Notes: generated by a model not told the origin, from the letters alone. A DNA stretch of 64,000 bases from Manis javanica (GCF_040802235.1 NC_133164.1:111370302-111434301), one strand, 5' to 3'. Counted from the stretch's first letter, positions 47,301 to 59,600 are shown. Numbers and translations: made by a program.

Positions 47301-48218
47301 GTTTATCATCAACATGAAATGTCATTCTTCTTTCTCAGTTCAAGTGTGAAGAAATACTAGCTTAACCTTTTTAATTATCTTTGTAGAACTTGTTCTAGTA
47401 TTTTATAAGTCATTTCACCAGTGCACTTATTTTATGTACTACAAATTCCTCCTACCACCATGGGTATTCTGTAAGCATAGTTGGTTGAATAAAGCATACA
47501 CCATTTGGCTACAGACATTGTGTATGTGTAATTAATTTATTACATGACCATCAGTTAATCAATGAGCTCTGGGGCTTAAATAAGTGCTTTTGAAAGATCC
47601 GAGTGGCCAGTAATTACTAATCAAGAACGATGAGAAGAGCAAATATGTGGAAACCCACATTGCAATGTTCTCTTTGGTGATACAAGATATTGCCAGTTGG
47701 CCTACAGCTGGAATATATTGGGGCAGACTTTTCTAATCAAGGCTTATTCTGGGAAATATCTTCTTTTTCTTTGGCTCATCTGCAACTGAGATGGACTGAA
47801 TTAGCCAAATCGTGGATTATAGAAGGAATTAGGAAAATTTGTCCTTTCCAGCCATGTGGTCCTATATCACACAGTGCTGTTATGCTGGGTCATATCAGTC
47901 ATCTTGAATTCAGGGAAATCTGGCAACTTCCCAGAAATCAGTAGTTAACCTGGGAGGTTCCCTTACTAATGTTGTGGCCATCATACATAGAGATGCTATG
48001 CTTCTAGAATGTTCATGTTACTCTTGAAGTTTGGAATTTAAACAGAATGTGTGTTGGTAAGTGACCAAAGGGGAACTTTCCATTATTCTATTAATTAAAG
48101 CCATCCCACAATTGCTGAAACATGCTTTTATTATTTATTCACTGTTTCCAGCTAAGCAATAGGAACAAATGCTCATGTGGGGCATTTTAATTACTCAGCG
48201 CTTTAACTTTCCATTTCC
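44366..48218. other. Intergenic stretch, largely unassigned
   Basis: A MIR-like tail is suggested at 47060-47095 (GGCACATAAAATGTGCTCAG). An AT-rich patch with several TAAT cores lies at 47515-47640. Open frames at 46400-46850 on both strands overlap each other and have no recognised content. Confidence 0.45.
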
Positions 48219-48632
48219 TGTTATGGGGTGAATTATACCCTTCAAAGAGACACGTTGAGTCCTATCCTCAGTACCTCAGAATGTGACCCTATTTGGAAAT
48301 AGGGTTGTTGCAGAAGTAGTTGGTTATGATGAAGGCATACTAGAGGACCCTCAATCCAATATGACTGGTGCCCTTATAAAGGGGAGAAAAGACATGCAAG
48401 GAGAGATGCTTCCAGGACATATGATGGAGTGGAAACTGTAGTGATATGTGCCAAGAGTTGTTGGAAAATGCCAGAAGCTAGAAGAGGCAAGGAGGATTCT
48501 CCCCTAAAGAGGGAACATGGACCTGCCAACACCTTGATTTTGGACTTCTGGCCCCCAGAACTGAGACCACAAATTTCTGTTGTTTTAAGCCACCAGTTGG
48601 TGGTACTGTTGAGGCAGCCCTAGAAACTAACA
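48219..48632 (+). mobile_element. MLT1-type ERVL-MaLR solo LTR
   Basis: TGTTATGGGGTGAATTATAC, CCTCAGTACCTCAGAATGTG, CTCAATCCAATATGACTGGT, GACCTGCCAACACCTTGATT, TTGGACTTCTGGCCCCCAGA, TTCTGTTGTTTTAAGCCACC and GCAGCCCTAGAAACTAACA cover a full-length MLT1 LTR from TG to CA. It is the best-preserved of the three MLT1 copies, with no internal region beside it. Confidence 0.92.
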
Positions 48633-49784
48633 CCCTGGTTTGTACATTGCTGTTAACTGTTTGATGTCAATTTGTAGTATCTAAAGGAATAATTAGGCTA
48701 AACATTTAATCCTTAAACCATTTGGATCTGTGGACACTTGAAGCCTTACCAATGTATAAGTATTGTCACACCTGAAGTAGTCCACCAGAGGGCTACACAC
48801 AAAATCCTTACAACAAAAAGCAATCAACATTGTAACTATCAAAATTCTGTGATTTAAAGACTTAATATGTTTCTTTTTTAGTTATATAACCACCACATGG
48901 AGTATTTATCATACTGTCAGTCCTTAGAAGAAAATCACTAGATAATATCACCAGGAAAACATGTGTTACTGTTAGTTCCAGGATAATAAATAAGCCAGGA
49001 ATAAACTTTAAAGAATTATTGTGACCTTTATGGGCACCAGTGAATTTTGGCTCCTATTCTGGTTAGCTTTGCTAGAAATAACTGAGATGTTTTAATCACT
49101 ATGTCTACTAGAGAAAGTTATAAAACCAGAATTTGATCAGTATCTGGGATATACTTCTTTTATCCTTATTTTTTAAAGAATGTACTTCATAAATGGTGCA
49201 GAAAGCACTATCCAAAGAGGACTGACAGATGAAGATAAAAATAGTTTCAGTAAGCTATTAGATAGAGGAGCCATGCTGGAATATTTGACTGCTTTTAACA
49301 CTTTGTTTGCAAGTCATACTTTAAGACATGGGAAAGACTTTATGTATACTTCGGTGAGAAAAATCAGGATGAAAAATTCCTATATAATTTGATACCAGTA
49401 AATAAAACAAAATCTGTGCATGGAAAAAAGTTAACAGAGACAATTGTTGTGTAGTGGGATTTCAATTTTTATTGAGATTTTTATGCATTTTACTTTTGTC
49501 CAAATTATCAATGTAGGCAAAAATGACTTCTTTAATCCAAAAGCAATGTAGTGCTAAAAGTAAGTGTATCAGAACATTATTGGATGAAATTTTTTTTCTT
49601 TATTCTAGGTTTTGGTACATTCCACACATTCTAACATAAGTTTGTTATTAATCTCATAATGAAAGAAAGTTAGGTATACTTTAAAAAAATTATATACATT
49701 TATGGATGATCCAGACATAAGGGTATCTGCAAGGTGTCAGAGCTACTATAAAATGACCCATGAGACTTTTAGGATGACGTCCTG
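48633..49784. other. Intergenic AT-rich stretch
   Basis: Holds the CTCF-like motif at 48782. The rest is AT-rich with no recognised repeat or exon. Confidence 0.5.
48782..48796 (+). promoter_or_regulatory. CTCF-like motif upstream of CCBE1
   Basis: CCACCAGAGGGCTAC contains a perfect CCASYAGRKGGC core with a mismatch in the following R position. It lies 150 bp beyond an MLT1 LTR in otherwise AT-rich DNA, so the match stands out from local composition. Confidence 0.45.
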
Positions 49785-50275
49785 AGGAATTACCATAATG
49801 CCTGTTGCAGACTGCATAATATCTCTCACCTCTTCCCCTAATACCATACTCTTTGTCATGTGACTTTGCAGTTTCTCTCACTGATGGCAGAGAACATTCC
49901 TCCATCCCACTGACACCAGGCTAGGCCTTGTGATTTGCTTTGGCAGGTGGAATATTGTGCCACTTTTGAGTCCAGGTTTTGAGTTAATCATGTTTTTGCC
50001 CCTTGACTTGCATACCTGCCATCACCACGAGAAGATCGTCCCACAAGTAGCTGCTGCTCCTTCCACCTGGGTCAAAGAGCACACATGGGGCAAATCCAAG
50101 TGCAAGCTAAGGCCAGGCCAGCAAGACCCACAGCCTAAAGCAGAACCACCCAGCTAAGCCCAGCCTAGATCAGCCATTTAATCAACTTACAGGCCTAAGA
50201 ACATGAAAGTAAATGTCTATTGATGAAAGCTATTGAGTTGGGACAGTTTGTTGTACAATAAAGACTAGCATATAA
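49785..50275 (+). mobile_element. ERVL-like LTR, exact family not assigned
   Basis: TGTTGCAGACTGCATAATAT, GGCTAGGCCTTGTGATTTGC, TTTGGCAGGTGGAATATTGT, AGAACCACCCAGCTAAGCCC, AGCCTAGATCAGCCATTTAA, AGCTATTGAGTTGGGACAGT and TTGTTGTACAATAAAGACTA show the same LTR layout as 17040-17520, in a fuller copy. Confidence 0.7.
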
Positions 50276-50714
50276 AATCTCCCTGCTGAAGATGTGATTT
50301 TGGCCTTGATGAACCATGGCCCAGTATGAGGATTATCAAAATATGTCAATCCAATATGGTTAAAAGGTCTTTACATCATAGCTTAAAAATATAAATAGCC
50401 CTGAATCTTGATGAAGTAGGTTTCTGTGTGCATGTACGTGAGTTTCCAATGTCTATCTGTCTGTATGTATGCGGTAAAATTATTGAGTGCTCAGTACAGC
50501 CCTGTACTCACATTTAGTTGTCTTCTCTAGCTTTCAGTTAAATCCATCCAATATACACTTTTTACTTTGGCGTATTCTGGATTCCATTGAAAAATGGTAT
50601 TTTGAGCTACAATCTTCAATGTGTATTTAGCCGCTTACTCTAAAAATTCTAAGAATATTAACCATATTGCACTTATCTTTGGTGTGCGGACTGGAATTAT
50701 CCCTCTTTCCAGAG

Positions 50715-50945
50715 CAAGGTTTATCAGTCTTAGCACCATTGGCCTTTTGAGCTAGATAATTCTATGTTGTGGGGGCTTGTCCTGGGCACTGTAAGGTGTT
50801 TAGCAGCCTCCCTGGTCTCTACACACTAAATGACAGTAGCACACACCCCTGACTCCCAGTTGTTATGAACGTCAAAACATCTCCAAACACTTCCATATGT
50901 CCTTGGGGGCAGCAAAATCGCCCTTCATTGAACCTCTGCTTTAGA
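50715..50945 (-). mobile_element. MER20-like hAT-Charlie element, minus orientation
   Basis: TTTATCAGTCTTAGCACCAT, TGGCCTTTTGAGCTAGATAA, TGGGCACTGTAAGGTGTTTA, AGCAGCCTCCCTGGTCTCTA and CACTTCCATATGTCCTTGGG, then GCAAAATCGCCC, are the reverse complement of the element type at 41806-42010. Confidence 0.8.
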
Positions 50946-51574
50946 GAAAATTGGGATTCAGTTTGGTTAAGTCACATGTACAAGGGGAGACTCACTAGCC
51001 ATTATTTTTATAAGTCTAGGTTTATAATAATTCAGACTGTAATAAAAATAAAGCAAGATCTTAGATATAATTCAAAATCTAGAACTTCTGATTCTTATGG
51101 TGTAATAATAACAAGCATATTATTATTGATGAGTTGTGGGGAAAACCCAAAATGTGTCAATGGCTTGACAGGTTGATTTTCTGAACCTTTCTGTACCTAC
51201 TCTGAACTCAGGCTATTACACACACACTAATATTCAGGCAGTACCCTGGACATGGCTTTTTAAGGCACAGCACCATGACCAGCTTAACACCTCATAAAAT
51301 GAACAGCAAACAGCAAAAATTTCAGCTATAAATTTCAAATACCACCTTGCTCAAAGATTCCATTTCTATCAGACAAAGGATGAAGCAAAATTTAATTTCC
51401 TGATAGTTTATGTGCTTCAACAGGAATGTGGGCAAGCGCCAGTTAAGGGCCCAAACTGACTGTGGGACATGTGGTTAAAATTAAGATCAAAACAAAGCTT
51501 GTATTCATGATTATATTCTTTCTAGTGGGACTCAGATGTGTTTGAACTGTGTGTGAAGATCTCTGAACCTTCCA

Positions 51575-51710
51575 TGCAATTTGACTTTGGTCTCACTCAT
51601 TACAATGCTGCATCTCAGTTTGTTTCCTCGTCTGTAGAATGAAAAGGTTGGACTAAATAGGGTCTGTAACCCTTTCAGCTAAACATTCTTTAAACTGTAT
51701 AATAGTTTAT
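51575..51710 (+). repeat. MIR/L2-like 3' fragment
   Basis: CATCTCAGTTTGTTTCCTCG, TCTGTAGAATGAAAAGGTTG and GACTAAATAGGGTCTGTAAC match the old 'cctcagtttcctcatctgtaaaatg...gactagatgatctctaa' motif shared by MIR3 and L2 3' ends. Confidence 0.6.
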
Positions 51711-51856
51711 CTGTCAGTGTAATTGTCTCCACTACAAAGGAATTGGCCAGTGTTGGGAGTTTCTTGTAATAGTGAGGTAGGGCAGGGACATGGGACAAGC
51801 ATCATGATTAATATTTCCTGCCTATGATTAAAAATGCTGAGATATAAACAGTATAG

Positions 51857-52568
51857 TGAGAACAGGAGGGCCTCCATCTTAAGGTTAAGATTCCATTTTA
51901 AAAATCGGAGTTATACAATATAGGTAGGTCACGGGGAAGGCCGTATAGCACAGAGAAGGCAAGTAATGACTCTGTAGCATCTTACTATGCTGATGAACAG
52001 TCATTGCAATGGGGTTGGTGGGGGGTGCTTGATAATATAGGTGAATGTTGAAGCCATGCTGTTACTCATATGAAACATTCATAAGATTGTTTATCAATTA
52101 TATCTTAATTTAAAAAATTAAAATTTAAATTAAAAAAAAAACTGGAAGTTAGGAGGTAAGATTCCTGACATACTCTTTGGTAATCAGCAAACAACCTATC
52201 TAAAGGCAGGGCAAAACCATCTTAAATGATATGTTCCCAGTGCTTGAGGGTAATCACTATCTTGCAGAAGAACAGGATCAATAAATTCCTTGTCTTAAGT
52301 TTATCCTACAGAATATCTAAAGGACTGACTGTGGGTGGTGACATAATGTCCCTCACTGGAGAGTGACATCATGAGACTACATGTCAATCCTATGCTGCCC
52401 CCCTCACCTTTTGCCCCATTCTTGAAAGCCTTAAAAGGCAGAATCCTAAGCCTTGGCGTGCTCCTCCTCTGAGGCTGCCCTCACTCCCCTTTCTTCGAGT
52501 GTGTACTTTTTGCCTTAAATAAAACCGTCTCACTGCTCAACTTACTTCATTTTGCTGCTGCTCTTCCA
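51857..52568 (+). mobile_element. Class-I-like LTR split by an L1 fragment
   Basis: The left piece starts TGAGAACAGGAGGGCCTCCA (51857 to about 51925); the right piece runs from about 52140 to 52568. The right piece has a TATA-like CTTAAAAGGCAG near 52430, a putative R start at CTTGGCGTGCTCCTCCTCTG, a polyadenylation signal AATAAA near 52518 and a CT-rich end at CTTCCA. This U3-R-U5 arrangement is typical of class I (gammaretrovirus-like) endogenous retroviral LTRs. No gag, pol or env remnant or clear primer-binding site follows. The left boundary and the joining of the two pieces are inferred. Confidence 0.55.
51926..52138 (+). mobile_element. L1 3' UTR fragment inside the LTR
   Basis: GGTCACGGGGAAGGCCGTAT, AGCATCTTACTATGCTGATG, AACAGTCATTGCAATGGGGT, TTGATAATATAGGTGAATGT and ATTCATAAGATTGTTTATCA, then an A-rich tail, are the last 200 bp or so of the L1 type seen at 9716-9902. 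It interrupts LTR-like sequence, so it inserted later. Confidence 0.85.
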
Positions 52569-52814
52569 ATGGTAAGAATCTTTGTTACTTTGCTATTTCG
52601 TTCTATTTTCTAGAATTTAAGCACAAGTCTTCTCTCTCTGTGTTCTACTTAGATAAATAGGGAAGGGCTGCTGAGAGCTCTAATTTGGTCTTGCAAGTTC
52701 CCATCACCTGGGTGACCTGGATAGGACTGCAGCTGTACAATCATGCTTTTTAGTAGCCTGCCTGAAAATCTCCTTTCTTTGCCTTTAGGAAATTCTCAGA
52801 ACATAATATAACTC

Positions 52815-53115
52815 TGTAACTCCACGGGGAAAATCCCAGGGCAAAATACCTTTGAAACCAAAATCAGTCAAAAGGAGAAAAAAAGTGAGAGAAATCTATT
52901 TCTTACAAGCAGCCATCCTTTGTCTTTCTCTACCCTGCTGCAGAAAGGGGAGAGCTCCACCCAACCTCTCTGGTCCAGATAAGCCCTCACTTGCCCATGT
53001 ATTACCTATTGATATGGAAATTGCTACTTCTCTCCACCCCTTGGAAACACCTATTGATATGGAGATGCACTAAAGCCAGGTAAGAGATTCTGGAAATATT
53101 GCATTGTTACCCACA
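52815..53115 (+). mobile_element. LTR-like element, copy 1
   Basis: About 300 bp from TGTAACTCCACGGGG to TTACCCACA, directly repeated at 53629-53940. Shared blocks include GGCAAAATACCTTTGAAACC, GTCAAAAGGAGAAA, TTGATATGGAGATG, ACTAAAGCCAGGTAAGAGAT and TTCTGGAAATATTGCA. It has TG...CA ends. The flanks (AACTC on the left, CATGC on the right) do not match, so this copy lacks a simple target-site duplication. The family was not recognised by name. Confidence 0.7.
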
Positions 53116-53628
53116 CATGCCATCCAGTGCTCTGTGATTCCCCCAAATCTGGAGGTGGTAGGGGCTTATCTCCCACACCATGCAGATCCAAGTGGACACT
53201 GAACCTCAGGTGACCCTGGCTTCAGGGGTTAGCAAGGGATCTGTGCTATGCCAACAGGAGTTCAATGAGCTTCCCTTTCCTTCCTGTGTTCTTTCTTGCT
53301 CTCTACTGCCTGCATGGCTGCTGCCATTCACTGCTACTCTCACTTTAATGAATTCCTTTCTTACTTATGTTTTTCTGACCTGTTTAAGAATTCTTTCTCA
53401 TCCAGAGTAAAGAAACCTTCCCTATCCAGGTTGAGGTTTCACCTAGTGTGCAGGGAGAGACTTCCCAGATGCAACTGCCCAACAACAATAAGATTTGACT
53501 TATGCTTCAAGCAATTTGCCCAAGAAGATTTTAACCCAAAGCAGCAAATCATGCTGAATACCAGAAAAGTGAATCCCACTTGATGCCTATCAGGAGATTC
53601 AGTTTAGACTAAGAAGGGAGTAGGGAGA
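53116..53628. other. Spacer between the two LTR-like copies
   Basis: 513 bp with a run of small plus-strand open frames but no recognisable retroviral domain. It could be the residue of an internal region or unrelated DNA. The target-site duplication around copy 2 favours unrelated DNA, at least near its right end. Confidence 0.5.
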
Positions 53629-53940
53629 TGTAACTCTGGAGAGAGGAAATCCTGGGACAAAATACCTCTAAAACTGAAATTAGTCAAAAGGAGAAATAAA
53701 GTCTAAAAAATTTGTTATTGCTTACAAACTGCAGTTTGGGGCCGTTTCTCTTTCCTGATCCAGTAGAAGCAAAACCAGCTCTCCCCCTCACCTCTCAGGT
53801 TCAGTTAAGCCCTTCCTTGCCCAAATAATTACTCATTGATATGGAGATGAACTTTTCTCCACCCCTGAGGAATGCCTGTTGATAGGCAGATACACTAAAG
53901 CCAGGTGAGATATTCTGGAAATATTGCAATTTTACCCACA
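53629..53940 (+). mobile_element. LTR-like element, copy 2, with 5-bp target-site duplication
   Basis: About 310 bp from TGTAACTCTGGAGAGAGG to TTTACCCACA, closely similar to 52815-53115. It is flanked by GGAGA at 53624-53628 and GGAGA at 53941-53945. TG...CA ends plus a 5-bp direct repeat fit a solo LTR left by recombination of a retroviral insertion. There is no coding content. Confidence 0.75.
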
Positions 53941-53945
53941 GGAGA

Positions 53946-56269
53946 AAAGGATTAATTAGTCACTGAAAATTCAATAGATTTAAGAAAATTATCCCCAGAA
54001 AGACTGGTCCCTTGAAGGCAGAGGACTGCACATGTATTAACATCACTAAGTAGCTAAATAAAATGAGAAAGAAATCCCAGGACATACTGATGGGTCATCA
54101 GGACTGATTTCTAAAACCACCAGTCCATTAATTGAATTTATTAAATACGAAAATTTGTGACCAAGCTAAAGAAAGAATTCTATAACATGGTCAGGGAAAA
54201 AAAAGGTGGTAAAAATACATTCCCACGCAGAGGCATTCCTTATTGGTTCTATCTAATATATGCTGGGAGGAGAGGAGCTTCTTCAAATGTAAAGAGAGGG
54301 GAAAAAATCCCTTCCTTGAGGGTTGTTCACCAGCTAAGATCAAGGGAAACTTGAAAACAGTTCTCTTGAGAGAAGGCAGTGAGAAGAGCCCTTCAGCAGA
54401 GGGGGAAGGGCTTAGGCTACAGCCTCAGTTGTGCTCACACCCCCATTTTGAGTGTCAGTGACTGGCTCTGCGTCACATCCACCACTGACCACACCACAAA
54501 GTGCCTACCACCTGTTCCCCCACTATTCCAGCCTCACCTCTTCTGGGTAGGAGTGTCCAGGCTTGCTATTTGAACACTTTTTGATCATAGAAGATGCTAA
54601 GTTTGTTTGCCTTCAAATGAAGATGTAGTCATGGAATTTAAATTCCTAATCTATTAATTTTTTTCAAGCATCTTCCAATTGTACCCCAGGTAATTAAGTA
54701 GAATTTGTGTCCAATTTGTGTTTGTAAAAATGTAAAAAGCAAAGAAAATGTAAATAGGCTGATCCTAAGGAAAATGACCTCAGGGTGGCGTTGCAAGTCC
54801 TTTCTGACGCGTGCTCTACAGTTCTGCATCACATACCAGAAATACTTTAGTTTCAGAGAATGGAAAGATCCAGCACTTGGAAAGAATTGTTACTAACCTT
54901 GTTTGTTCCAGTAAACAACTAAACTTCTTATTGCTCAATAAAATCAAAACTGACAGTTTGTAAAAGCCAGAAAACATAAACTCTTGGACTGATTGGTATT
55001 TCTAGACTTTCATGATGATCCTTAGGGAGAAGCCTATTTAGGTTTCCACAGTGTCCATGAAAAATACTTCTCTGGAAAACCTTCTACAAATTGGTCAAAA
55101 GTTTTTCCAAATCCAATTCCAATTCTAATTTGTACCTATTGGAAGATTTGGGGCCCATGGAACAGCTTTAGATGGTAAGTAAGCTGACATCATTGTAAAT
55201 TCAGACTCATTCTTCATAATTCTGTAATTGATGAGATCAGGTAAACTAGCAAGAATTTGAAATTTAATCATGATTCCAATTTTCTTAACACTGGGTCTGG
55301 GGCATACTTTAAAGATTCATTTGACTTAAATAGTCTTTAGCCTTGTCTGTGCAGCCAAATGAAGAAAATTGAGCTGAGCCATTTTCTGAACAATGCAAGC
55401 AAGGAGAATTTACTCACAGAAGAGGTTTCTCTGTGAAAGATGATGATGAGGCACATGGGGAGATTTGAATGAATAAAATTCAGGGATAATAAGGAGGGCT
55501 TGTGGTAGACAGAATTTCAAAATGGACCTCCAGGATTACCTGTTCTATCTCTGGAATTGTAAATATGATAAAGTATCGCACATCAGAAGTCCTCAGTGAG
55601 TGTGAGGGTAATAACACTCCAAAAACTAAAACAAAACAAAACAAAACAAAATGAAAAATATTACTAACACTCATTCTCTTGGCCTACTAAGCAAATACGT
55701 TTATCTTTTTTAGTTGGGCACTACTTAGAATATTCCAGGTGCATGCCCAGAATCAGATTTAAAATTCCAGTTACCTTATGCTACAATAAACTAACCTGCT
55801 GAACAGAATATCAAATTGATTTTTTTTTGACTATTGTAACATCCTAAATGTACGGGGCATCACTTATAAGTAAAAACAATACTGTTCTTAAAATTGTGCC
55901 ATAGCTCTCTATTGTGTACGTGAACAAATTAGCTAGGGTTTAACATAATAGACAGGGAATTTGTTGTTTTTCTGTAAAGAAACCTGAACGCTCGTTGAAC
56001 TTTTACAAAAAAATAATTGGATTGATTTGAACATGATAATGTTACCATGCATGATCCCATTGGATAAGCCTCTTGTTCATTGTAATGCCATCAATGAGAT
56101 ATCAGGTTCTTTGTGTTTTGTTTGTTTCTTCTTCCCATGACCCAAGGAGGAAATACTCCTGAGGAGGAAATTCTACCCAAGTAGATGTGGCAATTGGTTT
56201 AAGGAAATTTGGTGCTCTTGAGGATGCCATTATTATGAGTATGCTCACTTGGGTTACTTTATCCTTCCT
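53946..56269. other. Intergenic stretch, partly old-repeat-like
   Basis: Purine-rich and low-complexity in places, with an AAAAC run at 55625-55655. Some of 54150-54560 may be diverged LTR material, but I could not assign it. No coding exon was recognised. Confidence 0.4.
55625..55655 (+). repeat. AAAAC simple repeat
   Basis: About five tandem AAAAC units (ACTAAAACAAAACAAAACAA and following). Short, and of likely variable length. Confidence 0.85.
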
Positions 56270-56620
56270 GTCTTCTGTTCATTCCCTCATTCATTTATGT
56301 AAAAATGTGTATCGAGCATTTACAATGTGCTGTGTTAGCAAACAATCTCAGACAAGACAGACACAGTCCCAGTCTTCATGGGACTAAAAGTACATAAGAG
56401 TGAATATTTGTTGCAGGCTTCCAAGTCTGGGCTGTATGGTAGGTACTTCACATGGGTTGTCTCCTTCATCCTCTCAACCTGACGGGGATACAGAACCTCT
56501 TACCAATGAGGAAGTTGAGACTCTAAGGTTAGGTAACTTGCTCAAGTTCACACAGCTTCATTTAAATCTGCCTTCAAACCCGTGTTCTTAACTGTTGTAC
56601 CTGCCATCTGTTTTTTCAAA
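56270..56620. repeat. Old-repeat head followed by a reversed MIR
   Basis: 56275-56395 carries TTCATTCCCTCATTCATTTA, GAGCATTTACAATGTGCTGT and GACAAGACAGACACAGTCCC, the left end of the ancient repeat at 19655. 56425-56610 carries AATGAGGAAGTTGAGACTCT, AGGTAACTTGCTCAAGTTCA, CACAGCTTCATTTAAATCTG and CCTTCAAACCCGTGTTCTTA, a MIR in minus orientation. Confidence 0.65.
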
Positions 56621-59600
56621 TTACTCCTCAATACCACATCTCCTACTCTTGTCAGTTGGATTGTTCTGTGTTCCACACAAAAATTCTCTACCTTTCCCCT
56701 TGCCAGATGGCCAGATCCTGAATGCAACCCAGCCTTCTGTGTGTAGCCCAAGCTTCTGCTCTGGGTCATTACTGGCTCCCTAATGTGTCTTGCATCTTCA
56801 GCCTCTAACACTAGATCACATCCTGCAAGTCAAGCCATTTTGTCTGTTCATCCCATGCTCCCAACTAGATCATAAATTCCAAGTTAGATCATAAAGCTCC
56901 CCAAAGAGCTGTATTTCCTTTTCTCTCCTCCTGGTCACAGAGCTCAGGCAGAGAGAGTTAGGTAATACATTACAATTGTCATTTCCATTGCTAAATTGGT
57001 TCTATTGTTCTAAAAACATTAAAAGATTCATAGAAAGAAATGGTAGGTGACCTATGTAAGAATCAGTAAACAGAGTGTGTTTGCTCAGCTGATTTCCTCT
57101 CCCTCAGTCAGTCGCCACTATTGTCAGAATGTTGCCTATATCCTACAAATGTAGGTTTTGCATGACCGGTTTTGCAATGACCACACGATCCTGGATTGCA
57201 TCATGTAGACTGGGCTGTATCTCTACCCTAAGCCTTTGGGACCCGGCCAAAGCTAGAGGTCACGGGCGTGCTCACTTGGCCTGTAACCGAAGGACAGAAA
57301 CTCAAGAGTCTGTCATTGGTCGTTCCTGCTCTGAAAACTCAGCGACCTTTGTGATGTCCCTTTATTACATTGTCCCTTGGCTTAAGTGACCACTTAAGGC
57401 CTTGAGATGTCATTTTTCAAAAAGCCTTCAGATGTCATGTACTCTGCAATGTCCTGACAAGTGACATGACCTAGCCCAGCAACCTGAAGCAAGTGCTCTC
57501 TGAGTGACTGTTGCCTGGCCCCAGGTTTACTGAGGGGGGTTACTGCCGGGACCTCTAGTATGGAAGCTGCTAGGGCTTCACAAGGTGCTGATAACCACTG
57601 GCTCTTCAAAGTGACTGAGCGACTGAGCACAGCTGGGAAGTCTTTCTCTCTTTCGGATATTTTGGTTGAACTCTTGATTTCATGCTCCACCTTTCCTGTT
57701 GCTTCCCTTTTGGACCATCAGATGCTGAGTGTTTATAGTCATGACACCATAGAATTGCCCTGCTAACTCATCGAGGGGAACAGTCTTGAGACAGAGGAAA
57801 ACCCTGTAGGATTTCACACATGCTCAGCCCATCTCTGTGTGACTCGCCATGTCTTAACCTCAGCTTGGAGAGCTTACATTTCTTTTTCTTCTGGGGAAGA
57901 GTAATAGGAGCAGGTTACAGGATGACCTGGTAGCTGGGGTGAGCTGGAGTGCTGGCTTGTGGATCAAAGCAGTTCTCCCACAGACCCCTCCGTACGTGAC
58001 CTCAGGCAGCCATTCTCCACTGGTACACCAAATGGGAGCTAAAAGTTGTCATTTGCTGACATTTCTCCTTCCTCTCCCCTTTGCTGAGTCTGTCCCGTGT
58101 CGTGCACAGACTGCTTCAGGATGGTGTGAAACCAATACCCCCGTACCCACGTCATCCTCCCCCCTCACACAAGGGGATGATAGTGTATATCTCCACACCA
58201 CTGGGAAGGGCTCACAGCAGATTTCCTTTTCTCCTCTGCCTCTGTATCCTTCAGACGCTTTGTTAGGTAATGCAGTACTTGGGTTCACTCTGATAGAGGA
58301 AGGTTCCAAATGATCGCATAGGAAAGGGATTAGAATTCCCCCTTCATGCATTTTTAAATGAATATCCCCTATTTCCTCACTCTGGATTTTCATAGATTCG
58401 GGTTCCTAGAACAGTCTTGAGCCACTTCCTGACCACATATTTCCTCATTGGGAAAATATTTCTGAAGCCTTTTTTAACACTTTTCCACTCATCTTTGGGT
58501 CCTTCCGGGGGCTTTTTCTCAGATTTCTGCAGTTGGTCATTGTTTCCTGGGCAGAACCGAGTTTGTTATGTCTCTGTGGCTCCTCTCCTTCCAGCTCTCT
58601 CTATATTTAACGTTGTTGACTCTAAGGGGCTCTCAGGAATCATGTTTAACAGTTTGGCCTCATACTCAAGTGGTCAGACAGGACGTTAGGTCACACTCTT
58701 AATCACTATCAGAATAAAACTTGTTGAAGGTTTAATGGAGACCACCACCAACCCTGCTTGCCTTGCCAAGACATACTCCAGGCAAACGAAATGCGTGCAG
58801 TTAGCCAGCAGACCATCGACGAGGGATAGTTTGAAATGGTGCATTAAAAAAAAAATTGGACTCTATATCAATGATCCTTTAATTTAAAAAAAATTGGACT
58901 CAATGTGAATGAGATGTCAGTTCCCTCAAGAGCATGTGCAGCTGAGTAATTCTGAGTGTAGGCACTACTCGTTCTGTGGTAATGTGAACTGTTTGCAAGA
59001 ATAGGTTGTTGATAACATTGGTTACTCCATGGTGAATAAATCTGAAAAAATAAAAAGTGCTTCCGGCACTAAAGTGTTTGCTAACATTTTGTACCATGTG
59101 TGTAAAATGTATGATATTTACTTGCAAATCAACATGTGCAAGGCTGCATAACTCAAGACTAGACTGTATTCTGATAGTCTAAGAATTGTCCCATCTGAGC
59201 TTTCTAGAGGATGCCCTCTTGGTCTCCATTGGATTGGCACTGAGCAAGGAACACCAAGTGAGAGATGGGCAGACAGCTGCTCCAAGATCTGCAGATTTTT
59301 TCCCCATCATGCAGTCACCTTCTGTGGGACCTGTCTGTGAGTCCCATTATTGCTCGCTGTGGGGCGAGAGGGCAAAGACAATAGCCACTGTTCCTGTTTT
59401 CTCTGCAGAACTCTGATGAATACAGTCATTAATCTACCTTTTGTGATCTTTAAGGACTGTGGGTGGCAAGCTCTGTTTTTCTTTTAATACAAAAAGTTTT
59501 ACTTCAATTATTAGTGATATTGTTCCATGAGTCCTTTTCCTGAGGTCCAGAGCAATTTCTTTTGTCTTGAACCTTTTCACATGTTTAAAGCAATAACTCA

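Noticed and set aside
52140..54570. Coding remnant of an endogenous retrovirus
   Set aside because: Only LTR-like sequences could be supported. None of the small frames here shows gag, protease, polymerase or envelope features.
58845..58900. Short direct repeat of AAAAAAATTGGACTC
   Set aside because: Two copies about 35 bp apart, dominated by an A-run. It is likely a local slippage product without further meaning.
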